DNA of 64,000 nucleotides from Anopheles merus (lineage: Eukaryota > Arthropoda > Insecta > Diptera > Culicidae): NCBI RefSeq assembly GCF_017562075.2, contig NC_054081.1, positions 9,085,713 to 9,149,712 on the forward strand, written 5' to 3'. A program made the translations under genes and the position numbers. Each line of letters opens with the position of its first letter. Position 1 is the stretch's first letter. The notes beneath the pieces were generated by a model. The model ran no database searches. It had not been told where the DNA came from and saw only the letters and a program-made list of their open reading frames with translations. This document shows positions 47,720-58,960 of the stretch, piece after piece.

Positions 47720-49815
47720 TCAATAGAAACTGAATGCTGGTAAAACACAAACAAAAAGATGATTTTCATCGCAACAGAACTTTGTACCGGTCAATCAATC
47801 TTTCGCAACCCTCTTCCTCATTTCCTCTCTCTTTCTCTCTCTTTCTCTGTCTCGCTCTCTCTTGCGCGCTTTGTGTGGCTTTGCGTAATCGTTCAAATTT
47901 GCATTTCCATTTTTATGGCCGTCCCGTGACCCACCGTGAGCGCGTCTTCTTGTCGAACGAGCGTCATCACGCACGCCAGTTAAGACGTTTTGCTTTGCTT
48001 TGCCTGCCCCTTCGTCCCTACCCCCCCCCCCTCCTCTGTCTCTTTCCTGCCCTTCTTGCCCCTCTTTGTGCTGTGCGTCCATCCCCATCAAAACCCGTCC
48101 ATCGGCGTGCTGTACACACGCGGAATGTGATTTGTGTTTATGCACATAATATTGTTATTATCTTTGCATTGATCGATAACATCATACACACACACACACC
48201 CTTTGGCCCGTTCCAGCGCCTCCAGCGCTTCTCCCAACGGGCGCATTTATAAATTCAGCGCGCAGCAAGGCGACGGGGCCGATTAGGAAGCGAAACAGAA
48301 CCAAGCCCGGCCAAGTTTGGCGGCGTGAGCCGGGAAGCGCGAAAGAAAGGCGCCCAACGTGCGGTGTTTGACGTCGTTCGACGACGGTGGGGAGTGCCCA
48401 GCGTAAACTATCCAACAAACAAACCAAAACAAAACAAAAAAGAGCCCTGTAGGCCGATCAGCCAGCTTCTCTGCACGCGGTTAAGGGTGCTTGGGTGCTA
48501 CACCCACTTCACGACCCGGTGGGCTCTCGGCGCCGGCCGGAAGTGTGTGCGATGGGAACTGCTTCAACCCTTACCCACCCAAGCAAGGATGCCATTGGGG
48601 ATTGGGAGACATCTTGACACCACGGGAGTGCGCACAAAAAAAACTAAAAAACCCCAAAAGGAAGACACAAAAAGCACAATCGCAAATTACCACCCGCGAC
48701 GAAATGAGGCACACGCGGTGCATCGCTAATCATGCTGAGCGTTTGCACCAATCGTCACACAACACACACACTACGCAATGCAAACAAAACAGGCGAGAAA
48801 AAAAAAACGGCCCGTTCGCCTTGAGACCGGTGCCGCACAGCCACCGGACCGTGGGGCTGTTTCTGCAGCAGTCTCCGGGGGGTCCGAACAGAGTCGTAAA
48901 ATCTGCCATCCGCCCACACGCCCAGCACGTGGCCAAACATTGCACCAATAGCTTTCGTTATCGGCAACGGGCGTTTGCAGAATTAGGCCTTTAATTTGAT
49001 TTGCTTTCATTAAAATTGTTCCGATGGGGAAATTGACACCGCAAAAGATGGATTGCTATCGCTTTAACGTCACTCGCGCAAAACTTTAAACGACATCGGA
49101 GAGCTTTTCCGTGGAAGCTCCCACGAAAGCTTTCAAAGCCGTAAACCCAATTGGAGAGCTTAACGGTGTGTGCTTGAGCTTTGGTGCAAAAGCTTCGTCG
49201 ACAGGAATGCTTTCGGAATTTCGAATTCAAACGCATCGGGCGACCATAACAATACGTCATCAGCATTTTTGTATGTTGGAATGTGCGTTGGTTTGTTTGG
49301 GGAGTAGGTTGGATCTGTTGGAAGCACAATATTTTTGAATCTGTCAATGTGTAGACGACATAGGCAAAGATGATCCATAGATCTAGCAAAGATCCAGGAA
49401 GGTACCAAACTTCAGACTCTTAGTTATTGATAAACTAACGCGCTAGAGTTGTTCTATTACCTAAACAATAACCTGAGTTCCACCGATATCGATATTTAGG
49501 ATCATATAGGAGCTAACGAGCATGTCGCAGCATGATAGTAGGAGTGCTAAGCTCTAAATATACGAATATACGTGAAGATTCTACTAGATATCTCCACTGT
49601 TGTACGCAAAAGATGCTAAGAAGCTAAAGATCTCTCCTTCAGGCTCTCAGTTTACGTATAAGCTGACATTTCGAACTGTTCCGGAAGCAGTCTTAGACGA
49701 AAAGCAGATGAAACACAAACCTGACAGCAGACCTGGAGATGGCACGACAAAGGAGATTCCCTATCCTTCTAGATCCTGTTGATCCTGGGATTAGCGGACG
49801 TATTACGTTGAAATA
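47720..49815. other. Intergenic region without supported genes
   Basis: CT-rich sequence at 47.8-48.1 kb is followed by GC-richer unique DNA at 48.2-49.0 kb and AT-rich DNA beyond. Near 49.09-49.20 kb the word aagctt/agctttc recurs five times (a local AGCTTT-rich cluster). No splice-bounded coding segment was found. Confidence 0.4.
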
Positions 49816-49823
49816 GTCTGCTT

Positions 49824-50942
49824 TAGTGATGGGAAAAATGAAAATTTCGTCGGAACCGATTCCGGATAGTAGCTCCGGAATCAGTTTCCGGAATCGTTTC
49901 GAAATCGGCTCCGAAATTGGTTTCGGAATCGGGTCCGGAATTGGTTCCAGAATCGGCTCCAGAATTGGCTCCGAGATTGACTCTGGTATCGGAATTGGCT
50001 CCAGAATCGGAAACGGCTCCGAGATCGGATTTGGCTCCGGAATAAGACTCAGCTCCGGAATCGGAACCGATTCCGGAATTGGCTCCGGAATCAAAATCGA
50101 CTGCGACATCGAAATTGACTCTGAAATCAGAATTGGATGCGAAACGGAGTCGGTTTCGGCATCTTCATAGGAATAGGCGTTTGGGTCCAATGATGCTACG
50201 TGTTGATAACGACAAAGAATCAAAATTTACTTTTAAATGATCTATTCCCATGGAAATTCCAGGACTTATTTCGTTTCCCACACTTCTTATTTCAATTCAA
50301 AAACTAATTCTCATTCCGGAGCTAGCTCCATTTCTGGAGTCAAGTCTGATTCCGTTACCGGAGCAAATTGCGACTCCCAGGTCGATTCCGATCCCGGAGT
50401 CGGCTCTGGATTCAACTCCGGAATCGGCTCCGGAACCAACTCCTGGATCGGCTCCGGAACCAACTTCGGAATCGGATCCGGAACCATCTCTGGAATCGGC
50501 TCCGGAACCAACTCCGGAGTTGGCTCCAGATTAAACTCCGGAATCGGCTCCGGAACCAACTCTGGAATCGGCTCCGGAACCAACTTCGGAATTGCCTGCG
50601 GAACCAACTCCGGAATTGACTCCGGATTCAACTCCGAAATCGGCTCGGGAATCAACTCCGGAATTTCCTGCGGAACCAACTTCGAAATCGGCTCCGGAAC
50701 CAACTCCGGAATAGGCTCCGTAACCAACTCCGGAATTGGCTCCGGAACAAACTCCGGAATCGGCTCCGGAACCAACTCCGGAATTGCCTGCGGAACCAAC
50801 TCCGGAATTGGCTCCGGATTCAACTCTGGAATCGGCTCCAAAACCAACTCCGGAATCGATTCCAGCATCAGAATCGGCTTCGGAATTTATTCCAAACACG
50901 GAATCGGAATCGGGTAGGTCCGATTCCGAGCTCCCACCACTA
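49824..50942. mobile_element. hAT-type nonautonomous element with perfect 8-bp target duplication
   Basis: Ends TAGTGATGGGA and TCCCACCACTA form 11-bp inverted repeats with one mismatch. They are flanked by the identical 8-mer GTCTGCTT (49816-49823 and 50943-50950). An 8-bp duplication and TAGTG/CAGTG-type ends are the hallmarks of the hAT superfamily. The interior has no transposase: it consists of TCCGGA-type hexamer repeats (about 49850-50150), a unique joint (50151-50300) and a second repeat block grown into a 24-bp minisatellite. The intact target duplication indicates a recent insertion compared with its relative at 826-1249. Confidence 0.85.
50383..50880. repeat. 24-bp minisatellite inside the hAT element
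   Basis: The unit is close to ggaatcggctccggaaccaactcc, itself four related hexamers, repeated about 20 times with point variants and occasional shorter units. The period is a multiple of 3 and the unit lacks stop codons on both strands. Long apparent frames therefore run through it in both directions (Gly-Ser-Gly-Thr-Asn-Ser repeats on plus, Pro-Glu-Leu-Val repeats on minus). These are not treated as genes. Confidence 0.9.
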
Positions 50943-51140
50943 GTCTGCTTAACTCCCAGAAGCCGTTCAAAAATGCCATGCCATGCCGCTCCAACAATTG
51001 TGTCTTATATTGAGAAGACTGTCATTTTTGGATTACAGAGACCTTTGTTGGATTAAGTCCACCCAAAAAAAAAAGGCATCACTAGTTATCTTACATTAAA
51101 CAATAATTGTGCAGGCTTGCACACGATTTACCCACGATCT

Positions 51141-51600
51141 ATTGATTGGTTCCCGTAATTTTTTGGGTTTGTCTCAATATTAATTCACCGTATCCCATAG
51201 ATTTGGATTTGGATTGTTTCCCCGATTTATTGAAATCGGCCCATTGCACATCAATACGAATTAGCAAACAGTTCTGACAAATGCCCAATAAATCGTGGGA
51301 ACCATCCAAACAACTATTGGAAGCAGCCGCAAAATTTCGGGAATCAACCGAAAACCCTTGACAAACCGTGTGTTGGTTGGTTCTGGAAATTGTGCGGGTT
51401 CGTTTCCCGATTTTTTCGCCGTATTCTATTAATTTTTGGATCGTTTCCCCGGGTTTATTGGAATCGTTCCATTGCACATCCATACAAATGATCCTACAAT
51501 TCTGAGAAACGCTCAATAAATCGCGGGAACGATTTGAAAAAAAAAAGTGAAAATGTGAAAACATCCAAACAACCTTGCGAAACCCTGCGTTCAAAAGTAT
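51141..51600. repeat. Diverged tandem duplication, period about 230 bp
   Basis: Two adjacent units share, in order: ttggttcc, a tcgccgtatt/tcaccgtatc word, tttggat, gtttccccg, ttattg-aatcg, ccattgcacatc, atacaaa/atacgaa, caattctgaga/cagttctgaca, and caataaatcg-gggaac. Neither unit has an intact reading frame. It could be a satellite monomer pair or a decayed mobile element. Confidence 0.65.
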
Positions 51601-53585
51601 AAGCTACAGATATATTCTCCTTCCGCCTTGTACAATGTCCCCATTACCGTCTATTTGTCAGGCCTAACATCTTGATGAGGCTCTTTTCTCCCACTAATGG
51701 ATGCGCCGGCAACACTCCAACAGCCTCACCAGCAGCTGTCATAAGACGCACAGGTGTGCAGTTTCGTTTTATTTCCGCTTAAATCTTCACACACAAACAG
51801 CATCTCGGAGCAGCGCTCTCCCACAGTGCTATACTCATCACTCACGGTGTGTGATCTTCGTTCACAATGGCATCGCAGATCTGTGCGACGAGCATTGATG
51901 CCCTGCCGCCCGGAAGCAGCCCCAAAAGTCAGCTTCATTCCGGTCGCGCATCACCTTACAGTCAATTTTGTGCAGTTAATAAAACTGGAATGCAGGAAGA
52001 GGAGGAGAAGGACATCAAAAGCTACTGGCATAACAGAAAACCCCCGCCACACAAAAAAAAACTCATCCTCAGCGGTATCACAAGTCTCCAAGTCGAGCTC
52101 CGAGTCGAGCGGTTCGGTCTACTGTTCGCACTGGGAGGATGCAGGAGCGCATTCCGAGCGTAATGATCATCGTCATTACGATGCTAATATTCGGTCACAT
52201 TCGACCGCGGTGTCGAATGGGCGAACAAAAAACCCTCCCCCCCCCCCTCGTTCCCCCACTTCCCGGTACGATAACGACGCGCTACGCCCCCACGCCGCTG
52301 CGCCAATCGTTACTGCGGTTTTGATTTTTTCACTCCCACGAGCATCCCCCGCCCGAACTGTTCGGCGTCATCGTTTGCCCATTTTATCCGCCTCCCTCCC
52401 GCTCCTCCACTCCATCCTGCAAGGCAGAAGAAAGTAAGGTACAATAAGAAGAAGAAGCGCCGGCTGCCAGTGAGCGGTTTTTGTACTGCCGCTCCTTTGT
52501 GCACTGCTCCATCCGTGCTCGGCAACATTACGATGCTTTCAAATCCTGCCCCAAGTGTGTGTGTGTGTGTGGGCTGGGGTATGGCCGGTAAGATGAAGTG
52601 GAGAGCTGCACGAAAATTTGCTCCTTCAGCCGATTCAGCGAGCCGGTGGGTGGGATTGGGCGGTGAAGGAAGAAATAATTGTCGCCGGCTTAAAGCTGCC
52701 GGCAGAAGGTTCGAGCGCCGCTTTCATTTTCCCCGGATTTTTGCCACTCCATTTTGAAGCCATTTGCTTTGTCCTTTCACCCCGCGGGCGGACAGGGACG
52801 GCTCTTCACGGCAGACGGAGAGCCCTCTCAAACCCACACACACACACGCGCGCGCAAAGAGAGACAGTGGAAAACGTGTCTAAGTTTATTTAGTGAAATG
52901 TGCTGGTCCAAAACCGTCCGCCACCGGAAAAATCGGAGGCAAAAAGGTGGAGCAAAAAAAAGCGAAGCGAATCCGGCTCCTAAACAAAAGCAACTCAACG
53001 TTTGATGAGCAGAGCAACATGGCCTACACACCCTCCCTACCACGTACAAACCACTGGTGGGGGGATTGTTGGTACCGGTTGCAGCGTCTAAAGTAATCAC
53101 CCGAAATAATAAGGTGCAGATATGTTGGTCTTTTGTGCCGCGGCTGTTCCGTGCATGATGATGGCTCGGGAAGGATAACGCGAGACATACGAGTTGCGCT
53201 GGGTAGTGGGTATGGGGGGAGAGGGGTGAAAGGGACCCACTGGATAAGCAAAGAACACACACACGTACAACCCACTCTTGAGACACGATGACATGAGTGG
53301 AGCCGTCCGGAGAATGTGTGCCAGCATCAGCATCAGCTTCCGGGCTTTTGCACGACCGGCGCGCGCGCTCAAACGTACATCCCTCCGAACCCGGCTCTAT
53401 CATCATCATCAGCATCATCCCTCCCTATGTACTTTGCCCATGGTCCCATCCATCCCGGTGTTGTTGGAGGTTGCACACGCGAACTCGAATTGATATTAAG
53501 AAAATTCGCAGATTATTCAAACGCAGAAGCCCCGACGCTGCGGCCCAATCGTGTGCCGTCTTTTGTGTGCTCTTTTATCTTTGTG

Positions 53586-53666
<81 letters not shown>

Positions 53667-54118
53667 CAAAATTTTGTTTTGTTACTGCTTTCCTCTGAAC
53701 GTGTACCTTGCGATGTGGAATGAATTTACGGTGTTTTTCGGGTTGACTGTTGCGTTGACGGTAAGCCGCTCGTCACTACTTAATGGAGTGCGATTTGGTC
53801 ACAGTAGCGAGCTGCTGCCTTGGTAGACTGACCATTAGACGACATGTGTGTGTGTATGCACCAAAGCAAAGAGCTAAAATTCTATTAAATCGAGAACAGG
53901 TTGGCTTAGTGTCTTTCCCTGCACTAGTTTCCTGCAAGCGCCTGAAAGGTATGCTATTCCCGTTGCAGGCGCTTACAGTAGTGCGGAATGTTTGCCTACC
54001 AGGCGCATACATTAAAACCGTATCGAAATTGCTCATTCTGTGTAGCTGTACAAGCACTAACGGACAATCTGTAGCACGAAGCACCCATTTTCCAACGCGA
54101 TTTTTATTTCTTAAAATG
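51601..54118. other. Intergenic or intronic region, one exon-like segment
   Basis: No confident gene. An open segment with coding-like codon use begins after an acceptor-like ctcatcctcag at 52062-52072 (see findings). A (TG)n tract of about 75 bp lies at 53588-53664. The rest is unique DNA with CT-rich patches. Confidence 0.4.
53588..53664. repeat. (TG)n microsatellite
   Basis: An uninterrupted TG run of about 38 units. Confidence 0.95.
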
Positions 54119-54120
54119 TA

Positions 54121-54538
54121 GGGTAATTTGTCAATTGTTGCACACCACCCAATTATTGCACACGGTGTATAAATTGTTGTTTTTCTAAACATTCATAACA
54201 TGTTTTTAAAAGAGCGCTTTTTTCCTATTTTTTAAACACATATGAAAATATTTCGACTGATTTCGATCAAAACGAATGGATTTCTTAGCTAATTCGCTTA
54301 GGATTGTTCCTCACAAAATAGGGTTTATTTTGCCCTGTGAACCATTTAAACTTTATATTTTGATTTAAATCAAGCAAATATAGTTAATTCTCACGATTAT
54401 GTAGTATTTTTTTATTTTTTGTAAAACGGAGGCAGTGCGGAAGCAGAGTTTTTTAAATCAATAATGATTTATCCTTGTCACATAGAACAACAACATTGTG
54501 GTGTTGCCTTTAAGTGCCCAACAATTGACAAATTACCC
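54121..54538. mobile_element. TA-target MITE, 418 bp
   Basis: The left end GGGTAATTTGTCAATTGTTG is an exact inverted repeat of the right end CAACAATTGACAAATTACCC, and TA lies immediately outside both ends (54119-54120, 54539-54540). The interior is AT-rich with no frame. A TA duplication with inverted ends of this kind points to mobilisation by a Tc1/mariner-type transposase. Confidence 0.9.
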
Positions 54539-54810
54539 TAATTCCACTACTCAGCTTGCAACAAACATGAAGATTTGCATTTGTCGAGATTTTTCTAATA
54601 GCATTGTTTGTAAGTATGCAAATTGTAGACACCATTTCGCCGTTTTTTATGCAATGCGCATAACAAGCAGTTGTTTTTTTAGCAGAAATGAGCTGCAATT
54701 ATTATTAAACTTTGTTTGTTTCGTTGAAGTCACTTACTTTTGGCTATGGAAATGTAATGCTCGGCATATCGCCGCATTTTGGGAGCATTATTCTCACTAA
54801 CTCGCTCATA

Positions 54811-55511
54811 CAGTGCCTACCACAACTATATGGACAGTCGTTTTTCGCGATTTGCGGAAATTTCGTACGAGATTCGTGTTTTTATTACAGTGAAATAAGG
54901 AGTGGTGCAGCATACTATTTCACATCTTTGTATATTATTCAAATTTTTTAAAATGTTTTTTCTCAACTTCTGACGAAAAAACAAATTTATGGTCGCACCA
55001 TCACTATAAAGACACTACGAAAAATAAGTTTTTTTGTGCTAACAAACGCATTTAAAAATGGCTAAAAAATATAAATAACATATATTCTAAAAAAATATAT
55101 AAAAATATATTCTTCAATAAAAAAAATACAGAAATATATTTGTAAACGATTTTTAAAAATTATACTTCTAACTTATTCTAATGTTCTATATTTTTTTAAG
55201 AATAACTATTAAAATATAATTTAAAAAAAATAAAAAAATCTAAAAATAAATTTCACCTGCAATGATCGTTGAGAAAATGCAAAGCAAAGTAGGTAAAAAG
55301 ATTTTCAAAAATTATTTTGAAATTGCCATGAGAACCTTATGGATTTTATGAAAAATGGTTCAAAGCTGATCCGATCAAACAAAAGCGACATTTTAAGCAG
55401 AATCTAAATATTTGCTGCTGTTACACACATAGTTAAGGAGAGTAAAACTTCTCCATCGATGTTCCCTTAGACCGCGAAAAGCGACTGTTCATATAGTTGC
55501 GGTAGACACTG
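54811..55511. mobile_element. TA-target MITE, family B copy 1 (701 bp)
   Basis: Left CAGTGCCTACCACAACTATA continues with tggacagtcgtttttcgcg. The inverse of the right end reads CAGTGTCTACCGCAACTATA and continues with tgaacagtcgcttttcgcg. TA flanks both ends (54809-54810, 55512-55513), as for Tc1/mariner-type elements. The terminal repeats are about 40 bp with few mismatches. The interior is AT-rich with no surviving transposase frame. A related copy, broken by a hAT element, begins at 57558. Confidence 0.9.
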
Positions 55512-55513
55512 TA

Positions 55514-56060
55514 TGCACCATTCGCGCAGGGTTGCGCCCACCCCTGATTCTATTTGTTACTAGGATGAATGTGTCGTTTTTCTCTATTGCTGTTTATCTT
55601 TCACTCTTCACGTTGCATTTTCTCGCCATGTTCTTGAGATGATCCAAGAAACTATAAATGTTAAGTCATTTTTTCTCATCCCTTTTCGGTTTAATTTTCC
55701 AACATAAGTACAACATACAAACTAAACACCCGCAACACATACACTCCAGCGCTCAGCAGAACTGCTAAGCTGACCGTTCTTACTGTTGTCAAAAAAAATA
55801 GCCTAAAGAGTGCAAAATTCCTTCGACAAACAATACTCCTTCAATACTGGCTTTCAAGCAACAAACAAAAAAAAGCAAACCGGCACAATCAAGTCCCGCC
55901 ACCCGCAACAGTTCTCCACCCCTTTCAACCTGAAACTAGTACCGAAGAACACTGCAATGGTCGCTGCTTCCGGTTTGCTTCTCGCAACGGGCAACCAGCA
56001 GAAGCGAAAAGTGTAAGGCACGAGAGGCAGGCCCGCATAGCCCAGCCTCCAACCCAACCC

Positions 56061-56120
<60 letters not shown>

Positions 56121-57557
56121 GGTAATCGCTTACATCAAGCACACTGGGACCGGGGCCCGTCAAGATGACAGGGCTGCGCTGTACTGGCTTCCCGCCGCCG
56201 CCGCCCCTGTCAAAGGAAAATTGGCCGTCGGTCGGCTTTTGTTTGGCGCTGACAGGTCCCGCAACGAACGGGAAACAGCAGGAACAAGCAGCCGAGGGGA
56301 AAGGATTTTTCCTTCTCTTTCTTTTCGTTCGTTGTCATCTGTCAAAAGCCGCTCCCCTCGCGCCGTGGGCGATGATTGCGGGCTCTTGTGTTGCCTAATG
56401 GCTGCCACCGCGCCGTCACCACGCCGCCGCACGTCCAGCCGAGCGTTAATCGACGAAACCCTTGGTCCTTCCTGCGCCTTCTCTTACGTTCTCTTCTCAC
56501 TGGCAAGATGAAAGGTAGCGTTTCGAGGCTGTCAGGGGAAACCCTCCCCCCCCCCTCCTACCCCAACAATGGTGCTGGGTAGAGAAAATGGCTCAAGAAA
56601 GTACGTCGAACGCAACCAAACAAACAACAAAAAAGTAACACACCCGACAGAAACACGAAACTTGAAGACACGAGGTGCGCCAGCGCTGGGCATGTTCATT
56701 GATTTCTACTGTACCCATCTACTACCGGTGTCATTGCCACTGCCCAGGGGAAGAGGAGGAGGCTGCTGGCAACCCGTCTCAAATGGGAACGGGGGGGGGG
56801 AGGGAGGGGGGTGAGAACAGCACCGGGTCAAAGGTGGACGGGCCAGTTAATTTCATTTGCTCCTTACACTCGGCGCAACTGGTTGCGAAGCGGTTCGCGA
56901 TAGTTGTGTGACAGCACCGTTCGACATCAAACTGTGCTACTGCTTTCTCTTGTTTCTTTGTTTGCCCTACCCTTACCCTTCCGAACACCAGCAGCGAAAA
57001 TTGAAGCGAAACAGGATCGCTAACGGCCGACCCGGAGGGCTTCCCTGCTGTTGGATTTCGGCACAGCCAACGGGGCATGCAACGCGATGCTCACTTTGAT
57101 TTCCGATTCCCGGTCGCATCGATGGGCTGAGACGACGGGTGGGCGGGACGTTTCGGGATCAATTAGGAGTGGTTGGTTCCTGGTTGGCACTACTGCTGTC
57201 TGTGGAGTACGTTTTTTTCTTTTTTTTTTTTTTTGCTAGAAAGCTAATTTTCTCCCTTTTCAAACTATCATGAACGTTTTATTTTATTTATTTTTTTGCC
57301 GACGATCGATTGCATACACCGCGGACAAACAGCGGACCTGGCGACGCCTAAAGTTAGGCAAAGCGCGCTACTTTTTCAACCCTTTTGCAGAGCTGTGCGA
57401 CATTGGCTGAGCCTTTTTAAGCCGCTGGGTCCCCATGGAGCTTTTTCGAGTGGAGAAAAAACCGTATTCGCTCGCTAAAGTTTCGCAGGCACACAAAACT
57501 CGTCAAGTTCTCAGACGCGAACACGTGGTCATCGTCAAATTTTTAGAAACTGATTTA
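55514..57557. other. Spacer between two family B elements
   Basis: No supported gene. It contains a (CA)n tract at 56062-56118 and GC-richer unique DNA at 56.1-57.1 kb with short proline- and arginine-rich open frames lacking splice or start context. Confidence 0.4.
56062..56118. repeat. (CA)n microsatellite
   Basis: An uninterrupted CA run of about 28 units. Confidence 0.95.
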
Positions 57558-58960
57558 CACCGTCTAGCGCAAAGATGTCAAACATACGGCCCACGAAGAC
57601 TTTTAATCTGGGGAGTTTTCTGTAAAAATCAGGCAAATTTCTTTAAAAATCTAAAAAAAACAAGCACTTTAAAAAAGGCGTGAATTGTATGAAGCCGATG
57701 AGAAGTTGGTAGTCCTTTTTCCTTTAAAAAAAGGCCACAAAACTAGCGAATATTTACCGATATAATGAAAGATGATAAGTTATTGTTATTATTCATTTGC
57801 GTTGTCAAAATGCAGCACTTTTTCTTCGAGTATTTGTCATGGATAGTTTTATATGAGGCTACGAAAAATTGTGGATCGTTTCAAGGACAAGTCCTTAATA
57901 AGTCCTTAACGACGAGCGATGGGGAAAACAAAAAATGGACCAAAAGCTTGAATATTTCGATGATATATTTTAGTATCAAAAGGTAGAATTTAATTCACCA
58001 CCAAACTTTCCACCCCTTCCTTCCTCCCCATCCAACACCGCTCAACTGCGGCCCGCGGGAATATTTTCAACTCTAATCCGGCCCGCGACCCTAAACGTGT
58101 TTGACATCACTGGTCAGGCGTAACTATATGAATCGTCGTTTTTTCCGATTTTCGGAAAGTCCCGGAAGGGATAGTTTAATAGTTTGAGAACTGTTTGTGT
58201 AGGATGTACGGCCTACTCCGTCGCGTGGACTGTATGAGCGGGGAGATAAACTCTCGAGCAAAAGCCTTGAAAAAGGCCTGCAGCCCAAATCGAACCACCT
58301 CCTTTCTAATCACAGATTTCTTAACGAAGTCTTACCACTCTTGATGAGAATCGAATTTCCCAATAGCTTAGAAGGTTTTACTGGATTTCTAACATGCTTT
58401 ATTGGCAATTCTCATCAAGAGCCTACATGCTCCATCAGCGATGGATACATTTTCCTCTACAATTCTCGTTAAAGTATGAACTATTCCAACTGGACTTTAG
58501 TAAATGGGATTTCTGGTTATTGGGAAAATATATGTAGTGCGTGTTGCCTATGCGTGGGCGTTATTATTCATTGCCTAACCTTGAGGATGTGGGTTAACTA
58601 TTAAATTTTTAATCAAAGGAGTGTTCTGCGTATCTCCAAATCCAACAGTTTGGTAGGTGCAAAATGCTTTTTCACATATTTGTATATTGTTTCAAACATT
58701 TAACACCAATTTTACTTGCCATATTACGAAAAAACTAATTGAGCGTCTTACCATAACTATAAAGATACTTCGAAAAATATGTTTTTTGTAATAATATAAT
58801 ATAATACGTTTCAAAATCTGAAAAAGATACAAATAATGAACGAATAATAGAGATGCTTCTTCAGTTATATTGTTAAATATTTTTTTGAAGAAATATATTT
58901 GATATTTAATGTATTTTTTAAAGTTTTAATGAGTTGTATGAGATTAGGTTAATTTTGAAA
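57558..58960. mobile_element. TA-target MITE, family B copy 2, interrupted by a hAT element
   Basis: TA at 57556-57557 is followed by CACCGTCTAGCG. Then, after the inserted element at 57570-58112 and its duplicated target, comes TAACTATATGAATCGTCGTT. Joined, the pieces match the terminal repeat of the element at 54811. Internal similarity to that copy resumes at about 58660-58800 (ttcacatatttgtatattgtttcaaa; cttaccataactataaagatacttcgaaaaat). The right terminal repeat was not found, so the right boundary is approximate and the copy may be truncated. Confidence 0.65.
57570..58112. mobile_element. hAT-type MITE, 543 bp, nested in family B copy 2
   Basis: The left end CAAAGATGTCAAACA and the inverse of the right end CAGTGATGTCAAACA match at 13 of 15 positions. 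Both are followed by a cggccc/cgggcc-type word nearby (cggcccacgaag; ggcccgcgaccc). The flanking 8-mers gtctagcg (57562-57569) and gtcaggcg (58113-58120) match at 6 of 8. This CAGTGRTGTCAAAC terminus plus an 8-bp duplication is typical of hAT MITEs. Confidence 0.8.

Noticed and set aside
49826..50917. Gly-Ser-Asn and Pro-Glu repeat proteins on both strands
   Set aside because: The 24-bp minisatellite lacks stops by composition and lies inside a transposon with matching 8-bp duplications.
51141..51600. CRISPR-like or regulatory tandem array
   Set aside because: Only two diverged units of about 230 bp, in a eukaryotic setting; better described as a tandem duplication.
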